Assembly: GCA_951640165.1 (NCBI GenBank)
Contig: OX621241.1
Coordinates: 5,032,001 to 5,096,000, forward strand
Length of the DNA stretch: 64,000 nucleotides
Direction of reading: 5' to 3'
From: Pseudoips prasinana
Lineage: Eukaryota > Arthropoda > Insecta > Lepidoptera > Nolidae
The position numbers and the translations under genes were made by a program. Under the pieces are notes generated by a model, which searched no databases, had not been told where the DNA came from, and saw only the letters and a program-made list of their open reading frames with translations. Position 1 is the stretch's first letter, and every line of letters starts with the position of its first letter. Of the stretch, positions 42,889 through 53,079 are shown one piece after another.

Positions 42889-44005
42889 TTAATTCAAATT
42901 GAATGCGATGTTCCTAGTTCCGGTGTTGTAGCTTCGCCGAGATGGTTCGGGTCGAGGTTCGACGTTGGTGTCCATGCTCGGCGATGATGTTTCAGCCTCT
43001 TCCTCCTGGTAGTGGTTGCTGGCTTTACGGATAATTTGAAGTTCAATGTCCCTATGATGTTGGCCAGTAGGTGATACGCTTGAAATGTTCTTGGAACAGC
43101 GGGGACAGCGCTTCCTCACAACCACCACAAGCAAGGCGATAATGGCTAATGACAACAAAACGTAACTTATGACGTAATGATGAACAACGTGTGCCGAAAT
43201 TATCGTCCGGGCTTCATCTTCCTTCTGAGTTTTGATTTTATCTGCAATCTTCGCAATTTCAAGATCAGTTGGTGTAGCTTGAAGAGTGTTTGGAGCATAG
43301 CGATACGTTAAGTTCACTATGCTGTTTATGGATGTATCCAAAGAAGGAGCAGTCCACTCATAGTCCATCTTCATGTGACTGTTGTATTGACGATGAGCGT
43401 AGATAGTCAGATCCTTAGATTGCAGCACGCATCCCTGCGATAATGTCACTAGGCTTGATGATGATATGGTGTACGATGTGATAGAATTTTCACATATTGT
43501 AGGTACGCAATGAACATGTATCGCAGCATACCGCCAGCCAGCTGTTCGGCGAGTGTAATGCTATCCAGGCGTCCTTGCGTGTCGCCTGCTCTACGTCACA
43601 AGGCCCGGTGTTTTGATGAGACAGCAGTTTAGCCTCACACGGTGCTTTGTTGCTATGCAAGTCGTAAGATTGTTGATTTTTCTTGCATAGAAAGTTCCTT
43701 GACCTTTGTTGTACACATTGTTTGAAGTCATCTTCTGTACAACAACATGTAAATATTCTTCTTGAGGCTCACAGCAATGTATTAAGATGATATTTGTACA
43801 TACGAAGCATTTTTGGCCTTTGTAACTGGTAATGGTATGGCTTGATAGATACTGTAGTCTTCGTTAGACACAAGTGGTATATGTACTTAAAAAAGAAAGT
43901 AGGATTCCGTGACCCGTGCTTTCATGTTAATCAACTTGTACATATCTTTTATATTCTCCTTGTAGTTTTCTACCGGCAATGATACAGTTTTCGGGAGATT
44001 TCCAG
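42889..44005 (-). pseudogene. env-like gene, C-terminal part with membrane anchor
   Basis: Resumes beyond the LINE at about 44005 with stops and frameshifts to about 43450. Then an open frame (43449-42889) has GCVLQSKDLTIYAH, a transmembrane segment YVISYVLLSLAIIALLVVVV and a basic cytoplasmic tail starting RKRCPRCSKN. Consistent with the anchor of an F-like envelope protein. The gene as a whole is disrupted. Confidence 0.7.
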
Positions 44006-44321
44006 ATATTTACAGCGCGATAGATTACACTCAAAGCTAAAAAAATCACCAAACGATATTAGTCTTATACAGAACTACCTAAACTATAGAAATACTTGCA
44101 ATAATTTAATTAAACATCTTAAAAAACAATATTACCAGGACCAACTGTTAAAAAATAGTAATAACTTAAAAGAGACTTGGAAAATCATTAAAGAAGTATG
44201 TAATTTCAATAATAAAAACGCAGTACCGCATGAACTGCTTAGTATTAACAACTCACCTTCTACCTCCCTCAATACGGTTAATGACTACTTTACATCAATT
44301 GGCGGCACTCTAGCGGGTAAT

Positions 44322-45995
44322 ATGCTAAAAAAAAGGAATCTTAATGAGGATGATTTAGCCTCCTTGTCCAGAGCAAAAAATCCGCCTTGTGACTCAATGT
44401 ACTTTAGCCCCACAGTCCCGCAAGAAGTAGCAAGACTTATAGCTGGCCTGAGGTCCCACAGTGCGCCTGGTTGGGACAAAATAACTGCTGACATTCTGAA
44501 GCTTAACATTGATAAATTGGTTGTACCGCTTACCTTTTTATGTAACCTAAGCATGGAGTCCGGTATTTTTCCATCCATATTTAAAAGAGCTGTAGTCTGT
44601 CCTGTATATAAAACTGGAGACAAAAAAGAACCTACCAACTACAGGCCTATCTCGCTTCTTTCAACCCTGTCAAAGGTTATAGAAAAAGTAGTTAACAAAC
44701 GGGTAATTTGCTACTTAGAAAAAAACAAACTCTTACACAAGAATCAATTTGGCTTTAGGGAGGGTAAGTCGACCGAGGATGCGGTTCTGGAGCTGACGAA
44801 TATTATAACCTCGTACATAGAGAAAGGCGAAAGATGTGTCGGAGTCTTTCTGGACCTCCAGAAAGCTTTCGACACGGTTTCTATTAAAATATTACTAACG
44901 AGGTTGGAAAACATTGGTATTCGTGGAGTTGTTCTGGACTGGTTTAAAGACTACCTCAAAAACCGATCTCAAAGTGTACGGGTGGACAACTATGAGAGCG
45001 CTAGTGGAGCTTGTGGTTTCGGTGTACCGCAGGGAAGTACGATTGGACCTACCCTATTTCTAATATATATCGACAGCTTAAATAATGTTCCACTACCTCA
45101 GGCTGAGCTCATAATGTTCGCCGATGACACTGTTTTACTCTTCCACGACACTGATTGGAAAAAAGCCATCAAAGTGGCTGAGAGTGGCCTGGCCAAAGTA
45201 ACTGAGTGGCTTGAAGACAGTCTACTTTCACTTAATGCTTCCAAAACTAAATATATATGTTTCAGCAAATCCCATGTAACAAGCCCGAAGCAGCACCTAG
45301 AGCTCAAAACACATGTGTTTCCATGCAACCGTTTAACCAGCCGCGTTGACTGTACTTGTACCTCGCTATCTCGAGTTCCATCTCTCAAATACTTAGGTGT
45401 AACTGTGGACGAAAAGCTTGACTGGAGACTTCACGTACAAACACTCTCTGCAAGAGTTAGGAAAATTATTTATGTCTTCAAAAACCTACGTGACGTAGCA
45501 AGTACCAAATTGCTTATACAAACCTACCGCGCCCTGTGCGAGTGTTTAATTCGCTACTGCATCTGTGCTTGGGGTAACGCTGGTAAAACACTTCTCATAG
45601 CTGTTGAACGAGCCCAGCGCGCAGTACTGAAAGTATTAATGCGGCTACCTTATCGATATCCTACTAGTAATCTGTACGATAGGACAGGAGTACTGTCGGT
45701 CCGGAAGCTATTCGTCCACCAGATATTGCTACGATATCATCTTAGGATTGTACCTACTCTACCCACTGCACCCAAACGTGTTGACCGCTGTCCTGTACCA
45801 CCTGTTAAAACTACTTTTGCCCAGCGTCACTTTAATGTATTAGCACCGACACTATACAACAAAATTTTAAAAATCCAAATGAACTGTAAAAATCTGACCA
45901 AATATAAATTTCGAACAACTGTACTACAATGGCTTAGCGCAAAAAGTTATGATGATGTTGAGAACATTTTAATGAAAAAAGATAATTATGTATGA
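44322..45995 (+). CDS. LINE reverse transcriptase (ORF2 fragment)
   Basis: Open from about 44040 (LIQNYLNYRNTCNNLIKHLK) through 45995. RT motifs: GWDKITADILKLNID, NYRPISLLSTLSKVIEKVVN, NQFGFREGKSTEDAVL, FLDLQKAFDTV, GVPQGSTIGPTLFLIYI and the catalytic FADD (about 45118-45129), then the C-terminal ARVRKIIYVFKNLRDV and LIRYCICAWGNAG. No stop inside the RT domain. 5'-truncated, so the listed ATG is an internal Met and not a true start. Confidence 0.85.
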   Translation: MLKKRNLNEDDLASLSRAKNPPCDSMYFSPTVPQEVARLIAGLRSHSAPGWDKITADILKLNIDKLVVPLTFLCNLSMESGIFPSIFKRAVVCPVYKTGDKKEPTNYRPISLLSTLSKVIEKVVNKRVICYLEKNKLLHKNQFGFREGKSTEDAVLELTNIITSYIEKGERCVGVFLDLQKAFDTVSIKILLTRLENIGIRGVVLDWFKDYLKNRSQSVRVDNYESASGACGFGVPQGSTIGPTLFLIYIDSLNNVPLPQAELIMFADDTVLLFHDTDWKKAIKVAESGLAKVTEWLEDSLLSLNASKTKYICFSKSHVTSPKQHLELKTHVFPCNRLTSRVDCTCTSLSRVPSLKYLGVTVDEKLDWRLHVQTLSARVRKIIYVFKNLRDVASTKLLIQTYRALCECLIRYCICAWGNAGKTLLIAVERAQRAVLKVLMRLPYRYPTSNLYDRTGVLSVRKLFVHQILLRYHLRIVPTLPTAPKRVDRCPVPPVKTTFAQRHFNVLAPTLYNKILKIQMNCKNLTKYKFRTTVLQWLSAKSYDDVENILMKKDNYV

Positions 45996-46010
45996 ATATG
46001 TATGTAATTT

Positions 46011-46203
46011 ATGTCACATGCACGCACTCACACACATTCACACACATACACCTGCACGCACGTACACACACACACGCAAACACACACACACACCCTCACA
46101 CACACACACACACACCCTCACACACACACACACCCTCACACACACACACACACACACACCCTCACACACACACACATGCACACGCACTCAAGCATACCCA
46201 CAC
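46011..46203 (+). repeat. (CA)n microsatellite in the LINE 3' UTR
   Basis: ACACAC with interspersed CACCCTCACA units. It begins within 20 bases of the LINE stop codon. A (CA)-rich run in the same sense position follows the stop codon of the LINE at 48504-49877. Confidence 0.9.
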
Positions 46204-46386
46204 TTTTGAATTTTTGTTACATTAATAATATTAATATGACACTGTATAATATGACATATTTAAGTACCTAATCATAAGGCGAAGACACTGGCTCCTGACA
46301 TACAGTTTCTACTAGTTCAGGGGTCAGGGAATTCAAACCACCTGTAATAAGTTTATGTCAATAAATCATATTTTATTTTTATTTTT

Positions 46387-46692
46387 TTATTTTATTTCGC
46401 CCAGCTGCTGAATCAAATGTGCTGGAGTGATTAAATGCACATCTATATGTCCTCGGTACACGTTGGCGAGTGTATTGAACAGTATTTCTTGAAACGTTCT
46501 CAAGCTGTTGATTAAAAGATATGCTGTCAAGGAGGCTGAGTTAATGTAGGTTGTAGCTGATAGAATTTCTATTTCAGATTCCATAGATGCCATGTTCAAA
46601 TTGGTTTGGTTCACAAAGTTATCAATGATGTCAAATTGCCGATGAATGTTGGTTTCACTTCTCTTCAAAACTTGATTCTCCAGTTTCACAAT
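46387..46692 (-). pseudogene. env-like gene, middle part
   Basis: After the frame break near 46699, KLENQVLKRSETNIHRQFDI and LINSLRTFQEILFNTLANVY continue the helical region expected downstream of a fusion peptide. Ends at the CR1-like LINE inserted at about 46395. Confidence 0.7.
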
Positions 46693-46698
46693 GGTCGT

Positions 46699-47690
46699 TT
46701 AATTTTTAATTAAATTCAATAAATATTTCTCGTTTCCTTGAAGAGATTGAATGTCGTTTTCATATTTTTCGGCAAAGTGTTGATCCAGAATTTCAAATAA
46801 ACTATTGGTTAGGTAACCAACTCCGTCTATTAAACATCGTTTCTTTCGGTTGCTGAGATGTTTATGTGGATTGATCAGTATCGAGTTGTTATAGCTAAGC
46901 ATTTCCATTTCATGTCCGAGTTGTTCTATTGTCGTCTGGCAGTGTTTAAGTCCCGATTGGTGACATATGTTCTTCAAATTATCGAAGTAATTTTCAATAC
47001 GATGGATTCCTTCCCAGTAGTTAGTTAAGTTGTAGTACATAATTAAAATCCATTCATCGCGTATCATCTGCATGTTACCGATTGTGTCATAGTAAACAGG
47101 CCGCTCAGGTTGCAAACTTGTAATCTGAGCGCCTGGCCCGGCTAATGCGTTTTCAATGGAACCACACGTTCCCGATATAAATGTAAACAATGTTAACACC
47201 GTAACGAGTAATAAGGAAATTAATTTGTTTCCTTTCGTGTTACATTTCTTCGTAAGATGCTTGCATAGATTCTCGTGATCTCTCTTCGTTTGAATCTCAT
47301 AGTGCAAAGGTAAAAGTGACAGTTTGACTACAGGTCGCTTGAGGATTCCCGCGTGAGTTTTGATGGTAGTAACCCGAACGTAGCCATCCGATCCAGGATG
47401 GGTTTCCAAGACACGTCCCATAGCCCACTTTCCCGGCGGCAGATTGTCCTCCTTGACCAGTACAATGTCCTCTTCCTTAATGTTCCTGGTGGGTGTATTC
47501 CACTTGTTCCACGCTGCGAGTTTACAGTGTAGTTAGGTATTCATTGGACCAATTCTTCCAATATTGGTGGAAAATATGTTCGCAAAGTTGCCATCTACGA
47601 CGTAAGTCGATGCTATTCACGTCACTATAATAGGATAGCGGCAACGACAGTATCGGGCTTCCTGTGAGAAAATGTCCAGGAGTCAAGCAG
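46699..47690 (-). pseudogene. BEL Pol C-terminus and start of env-like gene
   Basis: - strand. LTPGHFLTGSPIL (about 47690), HQYWKNWSNEYL, then GRVLETHPGSDGYVRVTTIK (47421) and RPVVKLSLLPL: the DUF5641-type end of BEL Pol. The same frame continues into an envelope-like protein: hydrophobic LISLLLVTVLTLFTFISGTC (signal-like), Asn-glycosylation sites, and a furin-type site RKKR followed by a Gly-containing hydrophobic stretch, as in F-type fusion proteins of baculoviruses and insect errantiviruses. It stops at 46699. Broken copy; described only. Confidence 0.75.
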
Positions 47691-47696
47691 TGATAG

Positions 47697-48499
47697 AATT
47701 CTTCTTATCTCATTATTCTCAACAGGTAAGCTGGAGTTCTTAAGACGACCGCCAACCCGAATATTTCCAAATAGGGATTCAGCTTATAAATAGAGCTCTT
47801 TCTGGACATAGTTTCAGCTTTGTTGAGTTGATTATACTCCAGATTGAACTCTGACCGATGCACATGTATGAAGATACTTCTATTCGCTGCACTTAGTTCG
47901 CTTGTTGTTAGGAATGCGGTCTCGGATTTCGACTTATTGCGCGCATTCGTAATAAACCGTAGTATCCATGCAACGACACGTGTTATTTGTGTCATTGAAC
48001 TGCATTTATACAATAACACACTTATTATATTATGTTGATTATGATTAGGTAAGATTTGTTTTGTTTCGGCGTGATTTACGCAACCAATGTCAGTTTCAAA
48101 TGAGCATGATATGTTTTCGGGTTTTTCTTGATTCGATAAGAATTCTGGGCCTTGCCACCACAACTTGAAGCTCATAAGTTTGCTTGGTAGTAGTCCTCTT
48201 GAAGCACAATCGGCGGGATTCTCTTCAGACTTCACGTAATGCCACTGAGACGCTGGAACGATACGTTTGATTTTTGTAACTCTGTTAGCTACATAGGCCT
48301 CCCATCTTGAAGAGTCACCTTTAATCCACGCCAAAACGACTTGAGAATCAGACCAGGCCTGTACAGAGATACTGAACCCGGATAACGCATTCTTCGTTTT
48401 GTCTATCAGGTTCGCCAATAGCTGAGCGCCGCTCAGTTCGAGTCTGGGCAATGTAGTTTTTTGTGTTAGAGGTGCCACCCTCGTGTTTGCTACAAGCAA
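47697..48499 (-). pseudogene. BEL RNase H region, cut before integrase
   Basis: Degrades the RNA strand during reverse transcription. - strand codons from 48499: LLVANTRVAPLTQKTTLPRL, ELSGAQLLANLI, AWSDSQVVLAWIK and ENPADCASRGLLPSKL with KLWWQGPEFL, all BEL RNase H hallmarks; then the pre-integrase segment NPYLEIFGLAVVLR at about 47750. The sequence then jumps to LTPGHFLTGSPIL at 47690, so the whole DDE integrase core is missing. Confidence 0.85.
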
Positions 48500-48744
48500 A
48501 GTTTTTTTTTTTTTTTACAAAAATGATTTATTTCATCTCCACAAATTACATGATATTAACATGAAAGAAATAAACTTGACATAATGTATGAAGTTGCAAC
48601 TTGTGGGGGATCTGGAGTCCAAACTAAGCCAAGGCCTGTATTTTGGCACTCCAGGCCCCCCCGAAACCTAGTACATTATATAAATTTGTCAGCAAGATAC
48701 TTTTTTATTTAGCTATATATAAGTAGTAAATAAACCTGTGTAAG

Positions 48745-48802
48745 CGGGTGTGTGAGTGTGTGTGAGTGTGTGTGTGTGTGTGTGTATGCGCGTGTGTGTG
48801 TT
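48745..48802. repeat. (TG)n microsatellite
   Basis: GTGTGTGAGTGTGTGTGAGT then (TG)n and GCGCGTGTGTGTG, inside the 3' UTR of the LINE above. Confidence 0.9.
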
Positions 48803-48927
48803 TTTGTTTATAGAACATTGAGTAGATACATCTTTAGTTTAATTATGGGATTGAATTTAATTATACATACATTAGTATTGATTATGATAAACAATATTAT
48901 GTAAATAGTAGTTTTAAGATTTTTAAG

Positions 48928-49860
48928 TTACTGCAGTAATTTGATAATGTGTTCGGTATCAGAATAATCCATTTTAAGCAGCCAATTTCTTACCACATTT
49001 CTACATTCGGCCCTCCGGTAGTTTGCTAAGGAAATTTTCTTGTTTAGTTTATTATAGATCATACTTCCTCGAAATGGAAAGAACTTTTGTGCAAAGGAAG
49101 TATGTACAACTGTGGGTTCACATATTGCATAATGCCTTCTTGTAGATGCCATGCGTTTTCTGCTTTCTTCAGGAAGGTTAATATGTTTACGTAATACTGT
49201 TTGCATGATGTACAGCTGGCGAACAGTCAGTACTTGTGCTTCCATAAAGAGTTGTAAGGTAGAGAACAAACGAGGTTTAGATAAACTTACTTTTAAAATC
49301 ATTCTCTGAGTTCTTTCCAGAATTATTATTTTAGTTTTATCAGCACCTCCCCATGTGGTGATACAGTATGAGATTATTGATTGCACTAAGGCCTCATACA
49401 CCATCCTAACGGTCTGATTCTGTGCTACATCACGAAGCTCTTTAAATATGTAGGTAAGCTTCCGAACTCTGTTAGACAGGGACTTTATGTGGTTCGCGAA
49501 AGTTAATTTAGCATCTATCTCGATTCCTAAATATTTAATGCATTCAGTACGGTTAATTTTGGGACAGTTACAATTTTGAGATGGAGGGAAGTTACATTTA
49601 TGTGCAAAGATGGTATTTGAGAGAGCTGCCACTTCCATTCGATTTTGAATATGGAATACCATGTGTTTGGTTTTGTCTTCATTCAGAGTCAAAGAATTAG
49701 AGGATAGCCAGTGATACACTGTGTTGAAACCATTTTGCGCTAGATTAAATAGGTCGTCCAATGAATCTGCGAAGAAAGTTAGCGCTGCATCGTCAGCATA
49801 CGCTGAGATTCGACAATTTCGAAGGTTTAGGTTGCAGAGCTCGTTGATATAGCACAGAAA
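48928..49860 (-). CDS. LINE reverse transcriptase C-terminal fragment
   Basis: - strand codons from about 49860: LCYINELCNLNLRNCRISAY with the catalytic YADD just following, then FNTVYHWLSSNSLTLNEDKT, RVRKLTYIFKELRDVAQNQT, SIISYCITTWGGADKTKI, to the stop at 48928. Open throughout; truncated in the RT domain. Clearly related to ORF2 at 5235-8180 and to 44322-45995. Confidence 0.85.
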   Translation of the reverse strand, partial: FLCYINELCNLNLRNCRISAYADDAALTFFADSLDDLFNLAQNGFNTVYHWLSSNSLTLNEDKTKHMVFHIQNRMEVAALSNTIFAHKCNFPPSQNCNCPKINRTECIKYLGIEIDAKLTFANHIKSLSNRVRKLTYIFKELRDVAQNQTVRMVYEALVQSIISYCITTWGGADKTKIIILERTQRMILKVSLSKPRLFSTLQLFMEAQVLTVRQLYIMQTVLRKHINLPEESRKRMASTRRHYAICEPTVVHTSFAQKFFPFRGSMIYNKLNKKISLANYRRAECRNVVRNWLLKMDYSDTEHIIKLLQ

Positions 49861-49883
49861 AAGGGTTAAGTTAGGGGAAAGTT

Positions 49884-50368
49884 ATTATAGGATCACACAA
49901 GCATATGCTTTCTCGCTCGCAACACAGAAGCCGAGTTCTACACGTTTTTGTGTGTCGCCAATCCATCTCTTGAGTTTCATTTTGTTAATGTAGGGCAGTT
50001 CTGTTTTCAGCTTAGTCCATTCAGTTTGTATATTGCTGGGCACTTCGTTATCCCAGCTAAGTTTACTTCTCCAGAGTTTCTAAAAAAGTAGTTTGGCTTT
50101 GCCGGTCACTGGAGACAGCCACCCCAGTGGGTCATAGAATTTAGAAATCTCTGAGAGTAAAGATCTCTTAGTTACACGCTTTGTTAGTTCCACAGGCCAG
50201 TTAAAGCGAAATGTATCGTTGCTAGGATTCCAACCGTGACCCAATGTTTTTAAAGATTCCTCAGATTTGAAATCAAAGGTGTTCTGGGTAGCGATTTGAT
50301 CTTCGTTTAAGGTTTCCATGTAAAAATATTCACACTGGTCGCCCTTGGGAATGTCCTCGGAGATCTGT
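49884..50368 (-). pseudogene. BEL RT C-terminal / Pao peptidase-like remnant
   Basis: - strand pieces QISEDIPKGDQ, SLKTLGHGWNPSNDTFRFNW, KRSLLSEISKFYDPLGWLSP (50319-50080) and, after a stop at 50080, KMKLKRWIGDTQKRVELGFC to ASEKAYACVI (about 49900). This is the region after the RT active site in BEL Pol, annotated as the Pao peptidase family. It ends at the LINE insertion at 49877. Confidence 0.8.
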
Positions 50369-50419
50369 ATACTACTCTGTCAAGAAAGTACCGGGAAAAG
50401 ATCAATAATATAAAAAATG

Positions 50420-51831
50420 TTTGTTATTCATCATTTCATTCATTTTATTTTATATCCTTCAAAGTATGCTCATTCAGAAACGATACACTTACGCCAACGA
50501 ATAATCCATTCATCAAAACATTTTTTTAACGCTGCTTTCGGAATTGAGTTCAGTTCTCGCCGCGAATTCTCCTTTATGTCTTCTACCGATTGAAAACGGG
50601 TACCACGAAGTGGTAATTTGGGTTAGGAAAAAGAAAGAAGTCAGCTGGAGCCATATCTGGTGAATATGGTGGTTGCTGGCCTTCCGTGCACTTTCATAAC
50701 TAAGTTTTGTTAACTGGTTAAGAAAAACCCTTTTTTATTATTGTTTTCACAACTGGTTTTTAAACAAGAATACGAAGTGTTCATTCATAACTGACAATCA
50801 CAAATACAATCCATGGTTAATGTTTTTCTAGTCTCGCCAAATGGTCACCAATCTAACATAACCTAACCCAAATTATTATGGATATTGTGATTGTCAGTTA
50901 TGAATGAACACTTCGTATTCTTGTTTAAAAACCAGTTGTGAAAACAATAATAAAAAAGGGTTTTTATTAACCAGTTAACAAAACTTAGTTATGAAAGTGC
51001 ACGGAAGTGTTGCTGGATGGTATTTGTTGAGTGTTTGGTCAAAAATTAGTTCGCAATGATGGCCTTGTGCGAAGGCGCATTATCGTGGTGCAAAATCCAA
51101 GAATTTTCTTACCACACATCTGACACTGATTTTCGTCGAATTTGCTCTCTTAAACGCCGCATAACGCTCAAATAATATTCTTTATTTACCGTTCGCCCTT
51201 CCGGTAAGAATTCAGAGTGCACAACACCGCGATAGTCAAAGAAAACAGTCAACATGACTTTGACTTTTGATCGACTTGGTTCGTGGACGTGGTTTTTTCG
51301 GTGTCGGTTCAGTTGGAATGCGCCACTCCGAAGCTTGTTGACGTCACGTCACCAGTAACAATGCGTTTCATGAATGTTGGGTCGGAATTGACTCGTTCTA
51401 CCATGTCCTCAGCGACTTTCATGCGATTGAGTTTTTGGAGAAAATTCAGATCTTATGGGACTAGCCGAGCGGCAACATGTTTCATACCCAAATGATTAGT
51501 TAAAATGGTACGAAAAGACTCGTGAGATACAGAAAGTTCGGTGGCTATCTCTCTCAGAGTTGAATGAGGATTATCAGCCACTATTCCCTTCACTTTTGCG
51601 ACTTTTGCAACTTCAGTTGCAGACGTTGATGGCCTACCAGAGCGAGGCAAATCTTTCATCGCATCTCGACCGCTTTTGAACGCTTTGAACCACTCATAAG
51701 CACGAGTTTTTGATAAAGTCGATTCACCGTAAGCCTTCTGTAACATTTTCAGTGACTCCGAACACGAAATTCCATTAGCGATGTAAAATTTAAGACAAAC
51801 TCTTTGTTCGATATTTTGGTCCATTATGTAA
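50420..51831 (-). pseudogene. Mariner transposase, decayed
   Basis: From about 51822: MDQNIEQRVCLKFYIANGIS, SKTRAYEWFKAFKSGRD, the helix-turn-helix region with LREIATELSVSHESFRTIL, then MKHVAARLVP (51453). Beyond, with frameshifts: MKVAEDMVERV, RIVTGD (first catalytic Asp, about 51345), TIAVLCTLN, and after the MITE HPATTIFTRYGSS-like (SPDMAP region, about 50650) and CFDEWIIRWRKC-like remnants near 50490. Stops and frameshifts make it inactive. Subfamily close to the irritans/cecropia mariners. Confidence 0.75.
50680..51008. mobile_element. 329-bp fold-back MITE with 8-bp target duplication
   Basis: Ends CTTCCGTGCACTTTCATAAC and GTTATGAAAGTGCACGGAAG. Arms of about 130 bp with few mismatches (through CACTTCGTATTCTTG...). 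Flanked by GTTGCTGG at 50672-50679 and 51009-51016. An 8-bp duplication fits the hAT or P superfamilies. The unpaired centre of about 70 bp contains CTAACATAACCTAACCC. Confidence 0.9.
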
Positions 51832-51988
51832 TTCGCAATACACACTATATATGATATTACTAAAACGAGCACTGTATTTAATATAAATAACAGATGCAAC
51901 TCAAACTCCGCGCTAAAATGGAAAACAGTTGTGCCAATCTAAAAACAACAAAAACAAACTAAAATTTGAATTTGGAACCATAAACAAA

Positions 51989-53022
51989 TCATCCATTCCC
52001 GATACTTTTTTTAATGAATGTATCTTCCGATTCCCAAAATTTTGTTAATTCTTCCAGGTTAAACAGCGCTACGTTACAGCTAAATGTTTCCATCTTTCCG
52101 CATAAAATCCACCCTATTTTAGTTTGTTGCGCAACGGGGGACAGACTACTTCCTTTCAGAACTCCATCCAGAATAATTTCTGAATATACGTCGGCCCCTA
52201 ATAGGATGTCAATTTTCCGAGAGATATTGTATTCCGGGTCCGCAAGTTTCAAATTGTACATCGTTTGAGAAGAGTGAATGGAGGCAATTCACTCTTATCA
52301 AACGATGTACTGGGTAAGTTATTCGTCAGTTTTTTCATGACAAGCGCTTGAGTTATAAAACTGTATTCGGAGTGTATCGATGAACAGGTAAGGTTCAGTT
52401 GTCCCCTGCAGTCTCCAGATACAGTCCCGATTCCAGTTACGCATGCGTTGATATTCTTGCGAGGAAGCCGTAGGATTTGAGCAGCATTTTCAGTGATCAA
52501 ATTCACCTGCGAACCTTGATCGAGCAGCGCGCGTATTTTGACATAAGTCCCGTCTACGGTTTTCACTTTCAACTGTACCGTAGTAAGTAAGATTTCCATG
52601 TTCCATGATGTAGACATCTTGTTTTCATTTTGTTCACAGTTATTTTTCCTATTTGAAGTAATCATAATTTTCTTCTCTGGGTTGTGCAACAATGTGTGAT
52701 GTTTCAAATTACATTCTCGGCAAGTTTTTCTAGATTTACATTCGTCATTTCCGTGGCTAAATAAACAATTCTTGCAGAGTTGTAATTTCGAAACAGTGTG
52801 GTATCGTTTGCCCATATCCATTTCTCGGAATTTGTCACATTGCATTAATACATGACTTCCGTTACAATGTGGGCATTTTCCATGTATTGCGTGATAGTTG
52901 TAGGTTTTGTTAAAGTAAGTGTTTTTCTTGGGGTTTTGCTTGTTGAATTTCCAACTCGATGTTTTCTCTGTTGAAGTTGTAGGACCACTCTTCATAGCAG
53001 ATTTCATCGTTTTGTATCCCAT
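51989..53022 (-). pseudogene. BEL zinc-knuckle and aspartic protease region
   Basis: From 53022: CPHCNGSHVLMQC, then a second cysteine cluster, LCKNCLFSHGNDEC and CRECNLKHHTLLH (Gag C-terminal zinc fingers). The retropepsin segment follows with ALLDQGSQVNLIT (DxGS-like catalytic site) and CVTGIGTVSG. After a frameshift near 52255, KIDILLGADVYSEIILDGVL and TKIGWILCG lead towards RT. It ends at SIGNG, near 51989, just before the mariner. The reverse transcriptase N-terminus and its YxDD core are absent. Confidence 0.85.
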
Positions 53023-53079
53023 AAATTGAGTCTCTACTTTTGTAGCTCCCGATGATTTTGGAGTTCCCTCGTGAACTCA

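Larger units (their letters stand above)
44010..46395 (+). mobile_element. 5'-truncated CR1-like LINE in the BEL env gene
   Basis: + strand, opposite to its BEL host. Starts within ORF2 before the RT domain and ends after a 3' UTR with a (CA)n run (46020-46195), AATAAA at about 46360 and an A/T-rich tail. The related LINE at 48504-49877 has the same layout. The endonuclease is absent. Confidence 0.82.
48504..49877 (-). mobile_element. 5'-truncated CR1-like LINE in the BEL RNase H region
   Basis: Poly(A) seen as T-run 48502-48517; flanked by AAAGTT (48498-48503 and 49878-49883) as a likely target duplication. The 3' UTR carries a (TG)n run at 48745-48802 on the + strand, that is (CA)n in the sense of the LINE. 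Confidence 0.82.
50372..51960 (-). mobile_element. Mariner transposon in the BEL pol region, split by a MITE
   Basis: Left end reads TA then CTCTGTCAAGAAAGTACCGG at about 50373. The transposase is on the - strand. The expected inverted end is not visible near 51960, so that terminus is lost or degraded and the boundary is approximate. A fold-back MITE at 50680-51008 interrupts the 3' half of the transposase. Confidence 0.75.

Noticed and set aside
45988..46271. His/Thr-rich open frames
   Set aside because: Translation of a (CA)n microsatellite in a LINE 3' UTR.
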